DNA from: Lucifuga dentata
Lineage: Eukaryota > Chordata > Actinopteri > Ophidiiformes > Bythitidae
Assembly (NCBI GenBank): GCA_014773175.1
Contig: VXCM01000116.1
Coordinates: 310,001 to 374,000, forward strand
Direction of reading: 5' to 3'
DNA length: 64,000 nucleotides
This document shows, one piece after another, positions 29,501-37,800 of the stretch (positions within the stretch are counted from its first letter, which is position 1; each line of letters opens with the position of its first letter). Both the position numbers and the translations under genes were made by a program. The notes under the pieces were generated by a model. That model saw nothing but the letters and a program-made list of their open reading frames with translations. It was not told the origin of the DNA and did no database searches.

Positions 29501-32500
29501 GCAAGAATAAATGTTATAAATACAATTTCTAAAATCCTTAAGTTACTGTTGCATTGTTTTACTGATCATTATCTTTATTAGTTACGTGAGAAGTCAAATC
29601 TGAACATACTTTAAATTGATGATAACACATACTCAGATTACCGTCATTTGTATGAAAAGTTTTAACCTAAATGTCCAAAAACACAGTATAAGATTTAATG
29701 GAATCAAATACTATCTTATATATATTGTTCAAAACCAATACAATAATAACCTGGTGACAATCATAAAAAATAAGCATCTGCTGTCCCAGGCCTTTGCTCT
29801 AATCTGTGAAGGGACGCTTTTTGCCAAATAAGGCTACTGGTGGGACATAACACAGAGGAGTACTTTGGATTCTCCTGCATGGCCAATATGGCGAGCACAA
29901 ACACAACTCTGTACTACAGAGAGCATAATAATAAGGAAAAAATGTCAAAGCTGATTAATGCAACTCTGCAAAGGAGAGTCAGGGATGCACAGCAGCAGGC
30001 AAGAATGTTTCATCCTGCAGGATTCACCTTGTGCCTGGACATAGATTTTACTGCTCTGGGACACCTTCAGAGAGAAAACAACAGAAAAGTTGGTTAAAAT
30101 AAGTAATCGTATAACAAATAGAGTGAAATGTTTTAAATCAGACAAATAGTGCATAAAGCCAATTAACATTATTGGCATTCCCAACACATTTGGAAAGAAA
30201 TCAAGACTTCAAAAGAGTCAGAAAGGTTGTTCCTAAATGACAGAGAATGGGGGAGGGGAGACAAAATAAATTACAGGGGATGGAACGGAAATTGACTGGA
30301 TGTTATCACACTAGATTCATCCCCTATGTGTGTGTTTTCTGTCACAATAAAAACAGTGGAAAAGCCTCTCGGTGCCTGTCCTCTCTGCCTGCTGTCAGCC
30401 CTAAACAGCAGAGATAAAGCATGCCATTCTCCTCAATCTGCAACCTATGGACGAAATCTAATCTGAAAATAAAACACGGTAATATTGTTTTAATGCCACG
30501 CTATTATGGGACGGGGCAGGATATTGTGTTTGTATAGTTAAAACCCTTCTGTTTTATTGATTGAACATGCTGGGCTCCTGCTGTCTCTTAATGTGCTGTA
30601 AAATGTAAAACTCTCACTCTTGTGTTTTCATATTAGCTTTATAATACATGAATAATCAAAGTGACCAAAATTACAATATTCTGTCTCCATTAAAATCACT
30701 GTAGTTGCTCTATGCTCTTTAATGTAATAACTCAACAAATAGTTTAATCATACCAGAAATATCTCTGCCTCTTTTTTCAGTTTGTCAGTAAATGCAACAG
30801 CAAACCTGATAAAGAAAATACAAAGAAAATAATTAAAACTCCAGTATGAGACATTGTGGTAAAACAAATTTTCATTCCTGATATAGAGTTTTAGTAATTT
30901 TGAAGCAACGACAACTATGAAAACAACAAGCGAACAAACAGTAAAATAATAAACACAAAAGCCTGCCTGAGACTCAGTAGGTGAGATGGGAAAATCTGCT
31001 TGTGGTTTGAAGGCAAAGGATTTAAGGATGAATAGACTAAGAATACAAAGAGGAAAACAAAGGGAATGTAGAGCAAAAAGCAGTGGGGAGATAGTTTGTG
31101 TGTGTGAGCATGCATTATAAAATGGGCCAACAGGCTCCAAGCGATGACTGAATTGCATGATCAAGGTTTGTATGAAACGCTTTACCAGCAGGTGCCGTGT
31201 GGATTCAGACATGTTAAGTCATGAGATCTGTATCGCCCTAGTTCTTCCTTAACACCATTAACCCCTTAGATTTACTAGACAGCTGTTTTAACAGCTGTTT
31301 TAACAAGTAAAATGAAAATAGAAACACAGGTCTGACAATAAAAGGCATATCATGTTCATAAGTCAAAGTGCATATTAACATATTAACAATTAAGAAAAGG
31401 ATGAATACACAACTTGAATAGTACAAGTGTTTAATAATACTTTATTTCACACCAATAATCCAGAATTTGGAATATAACCAATGAATGCTTCTATTCNACA
31501 CACAGCTACCACTTACATTTGACAGGGCATTTATCGTTTTCATCATTTTTTAGCATTTTTAAAATCTCATAAGCATTACAGTAATATCTACAACATTAAA
31601 CAGTTTCATCCTCTCTCTACATTTATATAGGCTGTATGATGGGATTTATTTGTTACTCATCACATCTCTTTTGTCAAGATGGTTAATGGAGTGTGAATCT
31701 TTTATTACCACAGATATCTCAAAAAAAGGTAGTTTGCAGCATCACCTGGCTTTCTGTAGCACCTGCTCCATAACCACACGCTTCTGCTCAACTTTCACAT
31801 CTTCATTTATGTCTGTTCCTCCAAAAATAACGCCAAAAGGTACTTGGATATCTGTGTAAAGGTGAGACATAAAACAGAAAGCTCCTGACTTTGTGGGACA
31901 CTCAGGTAGTAGACTCTACCAGTGACAAACACAAATGACTGGAGGTATAGAGAGTTGAGTGTACAGGTCATATCACAGTGAGAGGGATTCACCTATGAGA
32001 AGTCTGCCTGCTTTGAACAGATGAATGGCCAGTGCTCCCTCAAATGGTGGAGTTTGCGATACTACATCTGCTACTTCAGCAGAAGACTGGAACTCTGCTG
32101 CATCTCTGAGCTCACAAGTGTGACCTGCTGATTCAATGTGAGATCTAAAATATGAGAATTAAATTTATTATTGCGAAGTACAAATACAAAATCCATTTTA
32201 TATGATATATAATGGCACACTACATGGCCAAAAGTATGTGGACACCTGAGCATTACTCCCAAAATCATGGGCATTAAGAGTTGGTCTTCCCTTGCTTTCC
32301 ATTTGATTTTGTAGCATGACTGTAAGAGGTTTGTATCCATTCATCCATAAGAGAATTAGTGAGGATGGGCTCTGATTGAGCGATAAGGCCTGGCTCAACC
32401 TCTGAGTTCTAATTCATCCCAAAACTGTTAGGATTTAGTTCAAGGATCTGTACAGACCAGTCCAGTTCTTCTACACCAAACTGGTGAAATAATTTCTTTA

Positions 32501-33173
32501 TGGACTTGCTGTGTCAGGCTGAAACAGGACATGGCTTCCCCAAAACTGCTCCACAAAGTTGTAGACACACTACTGTCTAACACATATCACTGTATGTTGT
32601 AGCATTAAAATTTATTTTCGCTGGGGCCTAGCTTAAAACACAAACACAGCCCTACACCATCATTCCTGCTCCATCATTAAATTAGTAAACCCACATGTTC
32701 ACATACTTTTGGCCATGAATTGTAAGATCACGTTTAACAGCTGTTTTTTTTTTTTTTTTTTTTTTTTTTTTATTTGTTTAAGCCAGCCTTAGTAAAATAT
32801 TAACTACAAAGACACTGATCAGTGCAATTCGAATAACCTAGCTAATAACTGACTACAAATACATCAACATTTGATGTTTTACTTCTGGATAATCATCAAA
32901 TGGATGGGTCTAGGTGTTGATTTTGTATGACTTCCAGATAACAGTTTAATCATCCTGGGTACATATTTCACAGTTTGCTAATTTACTAGCAAGTAAGGCT
33001 CTCACTTTTCACAGCTTTCTACGGTTGCCCTGGTTAAAAGTTTATACGCTAGCTAATAATTAGCTAAAGCTAAAGCTAGCAACACTTAGCTGTAAAGCAA
33101 GTTACCTTATTCTCTCAGCTGTCGTACGGTTCCCAGTTTTTGGACTGAGACAGGCGAGAAAGAGTAATCTCAT
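17364..33173 (-). CDS. glt1d1: Glycosyltransferase 1 domain-containing protein 1 (complete, 12 exons)
   Basis: Predicted GT-B fold glycosyltransferase (family with the Glycos_transf_1 domain); the acceptor substrate is unknown. Minus-strand exons from 5' to 3': 33106-33173, 31993-32144, 31746-31851, 30754-30805, 30028-30064, 29423-29479, 23929-24027, 22710-22759, 20261-20304, 19648-19768, 18952-19050, 17364-17510. They total 1,032 bases, 343 residues plus stop, and every junction keeps frame, close to the 346 residues I recall for the human protein. Landmarks: N-terminal MRLLFLA strand (Rossmann start), FGVIFGGTD at 79-87, [21 protein letters not shown] at about 169-189, VLVIIGP, and the nucleotide-sugar-binding Ex7E motif [10 protein letters not shown] with Glu254 and Glu262, then [12 protein letters not shown]. 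No disruption seen. It lies head-to-head with slc15a4 and tail-to-tail with tmem132d. Confidence 0.95.
17511..18951 (-). other. glt1d1 intron 11
   Basis: No feature recognised apart from poly(T) with an N at 18669 (about 18651-18687) and an AATT-rich patch near 18000-18040. Confidence 0.5.
18952..19050 (-). CDS. glt1d1: glt1d1 exon 11
   Basis: Thirty-three codons, phase 0 on both sides. Encodes [20 protein letters not shown], then [13 protein letters not shown], residues 263-295. The PVxARxIPGN and GLL(Y/F)S segments match GT1-domain C termini. Donor CAG|GTACAT. Confidence 0.95.
19648..19768 (-). CDS. glt1d1: glt1d1 exon 10 (Ex7E motif)
   Basis: Encodes [20 protein letters not shown], then [20 protein letters not shown], residues 223-262. 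Glu254 and Glu262 form the Ex7E pattern that contacts the nucleotide-sugar donor in GT-B enzymes. Acceptor CTGCAG, donor GAG|GTAAAC. Confidence 0.95.
20261..20304 (-). CDS. glt1d1: glt1d1 exon 9 (44 bases)
   Basis: Encodes [14 protein letters not shown] and two bases of an arginine codon, residues 208-221. Acceptor TTACAG, donor AAAG|GTAAGC. Placed by phase continuity between exons 8 and 10. Confidence 0.9.
20953..21596 (+). mobile_element. TTAA foldback element, copy E
   Basis: Flanked by TTAA on both sides (20949-20952 and 21597-21600). The ends AGGACCATACCGGCGATTG and GCCAGTATGGTCCT begin inverted repeats of about 85 bases that include the CTCAAACATGC and ATTCAATTTTCATAC blocks. About 576 bases remain after removing the 68-base artefact. 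No open frame of interest. Non-autonomous. Confidence 0.82.
21079..21213. repeat. Exact 67-bp direct duplication around a single N (assembly artefact)
   Basis: 21079-21145 equals 21147-21213, separated by the N at 21146, inside the foldback copy. Other copies of the element carry this segment only once. Confidence 0.93.
22710..22759 (-). CDS. glt1d1: glt1d1 exon 8 (50 bases)
   Basis: Encodes (E)[16 protein letters not shown], residues 192-207. VIIGP is the beta strand and loop typical of GT-B C-terminal domains. Acceptor TTTCAG, donor AAAG|GTAACC, phase 0. Confidence 0.93.
22760..23928 (-). other. glt1d1 intron 7 with hairpin-rich patch
   Basis: Holds a cluster of ATTTCATAA / TTATGAAAT motifs (22945-23110), including a perfect 16-bp hairpin. 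Nothing else recognised. Confidence 0.55.
23039..23073. repeat. Perfect 16-bp inverted repeat, 3-base loop
   Basis: Arms 23039-23054 and 23058-23073 are exact reverse complements (AAAAATGGGGCATTAT). It sits among several imperfect TTATGAAATAA palindromes, suggesting the core of a small inverted-repeat element. Confidence 0.85.
23929..24027 (-). CDS. glt1d1: glt1d1 exon 7
   Basis: Starts the C-terminal Glycos_transf_1 domain: [18 protein letters not shown], then [14 protein letters not shown], residues 159-190. The G-L-R-x-V-K-D-P loop is strongly conserved. Acceptor CTCCAG, donor TCAG|GTACAA. Confidence 0.95.
25964..26548 (+). mobile_element. TTAA foldback element, copy D (diverged)
   Basis: The right end TGTCCT|TTAA and inner arms (GATTTTGCATGTTTGGGCC / GGGCTTAAACATGCAAAATC) are clear. 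The left terminus after TTAA at 25960-25963 is degenerate. The interior matches copy B (GGGGAATATACTGTAGTCC, GATTTTGAAAGATTAGGGG). Confidence 0.7.
26650..26840. repeat. Degenerate interspersed repeat (possible)
   Basis: The text CTTGGTAGCCTGGAAGAGCC, then CAGGAGCACCCAGGAG and GACACCTGAGCTGCT, resembles from memory a widespread fish repeat tail. Identity cannot be confirmed by eye. Confidence 0.3.
29423..29479 (-). CDS. glt1d1: glt1d1 exon 6 (57 bases)
   Basis: Encodes [19 protein letters not shown] and one base of a glycine codon, residues 140-157. The FxWxxFL pattern matches the family linker before the C-terminal domain. Acceptor TTTTTAAG, donor TCAG|GTATTG. A 5.4-kb intron follows. Confidence 0.88.
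30028..30064 (-). CDS. glt1d1: glt1d1 exon 5 (37-base small exon)
   Basis: Encodes [12 protein letters not shown] plus the first base of a glycine codon (residues 127-138). The KIYVQ(A/P)QG strand is family-typical. Acceptor CTGAAG, donor AAG|GTGAAT. It is too short to stand out as an open frame and was placed by phase and motif. Confidence 0.9.
30754..30805 (-). CDS. glt1d1: glt1d1 exon 4
   Basis: A 52-base exon encoding (R)[17 protein letters not shown], residues 110-126. Acceptor ATCAG, donor CTG|GTATGA, phase 0 at the 3' side. Confidence 0.92.
30806..31745 (-). other. glt1d1 intron 3
   Basis: No gene recognised. Contains a lone N at 31497 without duplicated flanks. The minus-strand open frame here beyond exon 4 is intronic. 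Confidence 0.5.
31746..31851 (-). CDS. glt1d1: glt1d1 exon 3
   Basis: Encodes [19 protein letters not shown] through MEQVLQKA, residues 75-108. GGTDxNED is the most conserved motif of the N-terminal half. Acceptor ACACAG; donor CCAG|GTGATG leaves two bases of an arginine codon. Confidence 0.95.
31993..32144 (-). CDS. glt1d1: glt1d1 exon 2
   Basis: Follows acceptor TTTTAG. Encodes [18 protein letters not shown], then [14 protein letters not shown], residues 24-73. It ends ATAG|GTGAAT after one base of a codon. AGHTC and the HLxKxGRLL pattern are the family's N-terminal domain signature. Confidence 0.93.
32145..33105 (-). other. glt1d1 intron 1
   Basis: About half is a Tc1/mariner-type inverted-repeat element (about 32217-32725), followed by poly(T) at 32745-32771. 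A 17-base near-perfect palindrome TAGCTAATAATTAGCTA lies at 33050-33066, close to exon 1. Confidence 0.6.
32217..32725. mobile_element. Tc1/mariner-type non-autonomous element
   Basis: The left end CACTACATGGCCAAAAGTATG continues GTGGACACC. The right end, read in reverse, is TACAATTCATGGCCAAAAGT followed by ATGTGAACATGTGG. The TGGCCAAAAGTATGTG terminus is the familiar fish Tc1/mariner MITE end. No transposase frame remains. Confidence 0.75.
33106..33173 (-). CDS. glt1d1: glt1d1 exon 1 (start codon)
   Basis: ATG is read at 33173-33171, with G at -3. Encodes [20 protein letters not shown] plus RI and two bases of an arginine codon, ending AAG|GTAACT. The start of a Rossmann-like beta strand at the very N terminus matches the family, so this is taken as the true start. 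Confidence 0.92.
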
Positions 33174-34222
33174 AACTTCACTAATGCCCGGTTTATCAAG
33201 TTAGCTATTTAACGTGTAAACATGAGTGAAAACCGGACAGGATAAAGCAACAGGTAGAGTCCCTTGTGTGTTGTTTTGTCTATGGCATGCTCACAACACT
33301 CCACAATATCACATTTCCTGAACCCATTCCTATCAGTAACGTGTAGCGATAAATAAGCTAACAGGTAGCCACGTCACTAGCTCACAGCTTTGTCACCACG
33401 CTTGAAATGTTTACAAGTCCGTCCCCTATATAAGCCCCAAGAAACACACGATGCAAAATAACATCCACCGCACACGCACTGTTGGCCCATTTTAATATTC
33501 AGTTTTCGGTTCCACAATGTTAAACTGACTCCAAGAAGAAACACCGAGCCAGTACCAGCCTTGGTGGTACTGGCTCGGTGCTCTTGGTGCTGTTATAGAA
33601 CCGACACCGCATAAAAAATAACACTCATCAACACTTCCTTCTCTCAGAGTACGTCGTCTGCGTAAGCGGAACTGATTTCCAAATCATACGGATAGGGGAT
33701 TGTACTCAATTTACAGACCTGAACGGAATGTACCATTTATAGATCGTTTTAAGGGGTGGAAACGCAAACGTAACAATTTGTTGACTGGCTGAAGTGTCAC
33801 GCGATAGTACTGTGACTACTTTTTGTTGACTTCCACTTCTCTTTTTGACGGAGTATTGATTTACGTGAGATAAAGTCAATATTTAAGCGGTAAACATATC
33901 AAGGTTAATGGAGATCACTGATGATCACTTGGACATGTTTCAGTAATTAAAGGTATTGTATAACTAAACTCTTGTCAAGCTGTAATGCTAAGGCTAGCTG
34001 ACATCTATAAGGGCTTTTGTTACTCATAAGGAAAGGAGTTGTCACTCTTAGTTAAGTTTCTTTACGTTTAGCTTTCCTTTTTCTATGTACAGACAATGAT
34101 TATCTCTATCTGATAACGTCTGACTAACTAGTTTGACCTCCCTCTTTCTGGACAGGTTTGAGCTTTAACAGTATCCAAGAGGGGGGAAAAAAAACCCAAA
34201 ACAGCCATTAAGTTGGTCGAAA
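33174..34222. promoter_or_regulatory. Head-to-head intergenic region of glt1d1 and slc15a4 (likely back-to-back promoters)
   Basis: Only 1,049 bases separate the two start codons, which point away from each other. TATATAAG at 33427-33434 is a possible TATA box. The pyrimidine tract and CAG ending at 34155 look like a splice acceptor just before the slc15a4 start, so a noncoding slc15a4 exon may exist (candidate donor AAAG|GTATTG near 33953). A perfect hairpin lies at 33542-33580. Promoter function is inferred from gene layout. Confidence 0.55.
33542..33580. repeat. Perfect 16-bp hairpin in the shared promoter region
   Basis: Arms 33542-33557 and 33565-33580 (CACCGAGCCAGTACCA and its complement) with a 7-base loop. 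Flanking pairs CCAAG/CTTGG and TCGGTTC/GAACCGA extend an imperfect stem to about 33506-33603. GC-richer than its surroundings. Confidence 0.85.
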
Positions 34223-34807
34223 ATGGTTAACAACGACAGGGATGCCAGTGAGAGCACCCCTCTGCTGGACTCAGGTTCTGGGATCAGACCTACGCCACCA
34301 TCAGTTTTCCAGGGAAGAAGACTCGCATGTGCAGCAGTCCTGCTTGCTGAATCATTGGAAAGGATTGCATTCTATGGCATCACATCTAATCTGGTTCTTT
34401 TCCTTAATAGTAGTCCCTTTTATTGGGAGGGTACTACAGCGAGTCAGGCACCTCTGATGTTCATGGGAGTTACTTACCTGATTTCACCGTTTGGAGGCTG
34501 GCTGGCTGATGCCTACCTTGGGAAATTCTTAACAATTGCTGCAAGTTTGGTCCTGTACTTCATTGGCATGATGTTTTTCCCTTTTATTTCAAATGAAGAC
34601 ACCAGGACTAACCTGTGTGGTGCAGAATTGGCCTTTCCTGTAGAACCACCTGATTGCCTGAATGCAGTCAGTGCTTCTTCAAGTAATGTGACCTGCCCCA
34701 CACCACGCCCAGCATACTGTGGTCCTGTAATCTATAGTGGACTTTTCTTAATTGCACTAGGTGTTGGTACCGTGAAGTCCAACATCACTCCATTTGGGGC
34801 AGATCAG
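34223..34807 (+). CDS. slc15a4: slc15a4 exon 1 (start codon)
   Basis: ATG at 34223 in the context GAAAATGG. Encodes 195 residues: cytosolic SESTPLLD sorting segment, helix 1 with [21 protein letters not shown], a luminal loop with paired cysteines and NVT, and [10 protein letters not shown]. Phase-0 donor CAG|GTACAG. The start is supported by the dileucine motif expected near the N terminus. Confidence 0.96.
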
Positions 34808-37800
34808 GTACAGTATAAATATTCACATCCAAATCCCAAAATTAGTCTCAAATGAAGGCTGTAGATGGTTGTTTTCTTCAGGTAGGCCTGTATAAGGTTA
34901 GGCATGCAGTGTGACATCAACAGGATCAGACATGGGGCGTGACTTTTGTTGTACCATGACAGTTCAGTCAGTCATGTAAGATCCTCGTGATAACATTCAT
35001 TAAACATGAATTTTCCTTATGAGCCCCACACGTTGGGGAAAGGTGCTGGGTTATTGATAACATTTTTGTGTTTCTATGTCACTCACAAGCACATAAGCAC
35101 CAGACTTTGAAAAATATGTCAGTGATAAGAAGTTAACCTCAGAAAATCTGTCTGATTTGTGACAGAATAATGTTACAATGTAAGACATCATACAAGAACT
35201 GATAAAAACAAAAGAAATGTATCGTGTTTTTCAAAATGATCTAACCAGAAGTGGGTGAAACCTTTCAAAAGGACCCCATACTATGATTCGAAATGAGCTC
35301 ACTGCTGTCATTTCAGGGTTTTAGTGTTTCTGTCAGTTTCCTTTTTTTTTTTTTTTTTTTTTTTTTGATCATTGACAAACAAAACATGATGCAGGATCCA
35401 TACATTGAAGTAAGCCTAATGAAAAGAGAAACACGGAAACAAATACATCTTACACAGCAGCACACAAATGAAAAACATAATAAATGAAATAAATCTTCTA
35501 CATTTTGCTGATGCCAATGATTGCTAAGACATAAAACAGCCATAAAAGACTATTATCTTGGCAAAACATCAGGTTACATTGAGTAGTAAATACAGCATTT
35601 GAAATATAAATTGTAGTACATAAAGTTTGTAGTACTTTTCTACTAATTTTCCTCCAGCTTTTATTGAACAGCCTAACCAAGTGGCAGTGGGAGCTGTTTC
35701 TATTAAACATTTGATCACTTTGAATAAACTTTGACTCAAACTGCCACTCAGTTTGAGTTGTAGTCAGGAATTCAATCCTGCATAAACACAAGATTGTTTT
35801 GTTTTGGAAGCTGTCTGAAGCACATTTTTATTGAAGAAATAATTGCACCCTCCTGGTGTTAGGAAATTGCTGTAGTGAAGTCAATGATGTGTGCGTTTTG
35901 TGATTAATTGTGCAACCTGACAGTAATAGTCATCAAGTTATGGTTTTACTCAGGCTGCACACCACAACAGGATGCATGTTTCTGTTTAGGTAGCTGGTGG
36001 TTTCCCTGATGATGCTGAATCTGAAATATGAAATCAGAGCAGAATTCAGAAAAAATATTTTTTTTTTTTTNCCCCCGTTTGTCCTTCGGAAGTCAGTGCA
36101 AGTGTAATGTCTATCTATGAACACAACACATGAATACTACCACCAACACTGAACCTATCTGGTAAAAACAAAAGCATCTACAAAGCAAAAGTACCCAGAT
36201 TTACAATATCTAATGTTACAAAATATGTTACATTGCAGCTGTTGGGATTACATGTGGTGATGAATTTTATAACTTTTGCAACAGCTCAATGGCAGAGAAG
36301 AACTCTGAGCTCTAGATAGGTTTCCTCACACCATCATGTTTTTTAATAGCATAACATTTTCTACCCAATATATAAAATGCATATAAATTAAAATCTTGTC
36401 ATCCACATGGAACGAATGCAGACTGGCTGAGTAAAATGATGTAATTTGCTTGCATACTGAGCAAAATGTATTAGCTGTGGCAGGTAGCTGGGTTGTAACT
36501 GATGGTGTTGTAGGCTATCATAGCAACATTACTGTTTGGTCTCTCAGAAATCCCTTCCCTGTCTGTGTTTTGTGTATTTTATATAATTCTTAATGGCTTA
36601 TACTCTGATCATTTTCACATAGTTTTAGATATTCTATATCTCAGGAATATCAATGACAGGGCTGAAATAACAATTTACTGAGTTACATTCTGATCACATT
36701 TAATACAGTGATTTTCCTCATCGTCTTTTAAGTCTTGCATGAAATATTGTAATCATGATAAAAAAAATTTAAAAAAAACGCAGCTTTAAAGTGACTAAAT
36801 CACCAATGCAACCATAACTTTAAAGGTGGGCTCTGTTAGGCTGCATATCAATTAAGAGTATTTGTGAAATCTTTATGTACAGCAGGCTTGTGATATGTCT
36901 GTCAAAGCTTTTAGTTAGTTTAGTTTTAGCTTTTGACTGCTGTCCCTCTTTGTTGATGATGTTTGTCCTTATATTCCTTACATATCATTGCGTATCGTCA
37001 TGATCAAAACTGTTTCACTTAAGGTATTCAATAATTTTGCAGTTTTTTTCTGACCGATCAAAGAGCAATTTAGGCAGCAACAATTTGCCCTCACATATAA
37101 AACTCACACTGTAAGTCTGATCAATGAGTTACATTTTTGTCTTCCCCTATAAGTTGCCCAACTAAAAATAATATGATCAGCTCTTGACTTTCTTTATGAT
37201 CTCATCTCAGGTCAAAGACAGAGGACCAGAGGCTACACGCCGATTCTTTAACTGGTTCTACTGGTGCATCAACTTGGGAGCCATCTTGTCACTGGGAGGT
37301 GTCGCCTACATCCAGCAAAACATCAGCTTTGAGGTCGGTTATATTATCCCAGTAGTGTGCCTTGGCGTTTCCTTTGCCGTCTTTCTCCTGGGCCGCGCTG
37401 TCTTCATCACCAAGCCAGCTGATGGGAGCACCTTCACAGATATGTTCAGAATCCTGAGCTTCGCCTGCTGTTCATCCCAGAAACCCAAAGAACCCAACCT
37501 GCACCGGTGAGAGGAGCATGTCAGCGCTGTCAGTTTAGTGCATATGATGCAGTGAGGGGATAAAACCTAACTGTCAGGGAGAATCGTGATGAATTTTAAC
37601 TGAATTAAAAGCAGCATGCTCCAAATAATTGTGACGTTGCAAAGCCTTCAGCAATGTCAGTCAGTGGGATCGCTCTTTCCAAAAGTATTTTTTTTATTGA
37701 GGGAAGAGTTTTGTGGGCTGGCGACTCTGATCCAGAGGAATAACGCAGCTATGTGTTGTTGGTAGAATTTTATATTAAAGCCTCCTTTCATCCACCTGTA

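Noticed and set aside
30748..31212. 154-codon minus-strand open frame overlapping glt1d1 exon 4
   Set aside because: Only the last 17 codons are the real exon; the upstream part is intron lacking family similarity.
33427..33434. TATATAAG as a definite TATA box
   Set aside because: Plausible but unsupported by any mapped start site; kept only as a possibility within the promoter entry.
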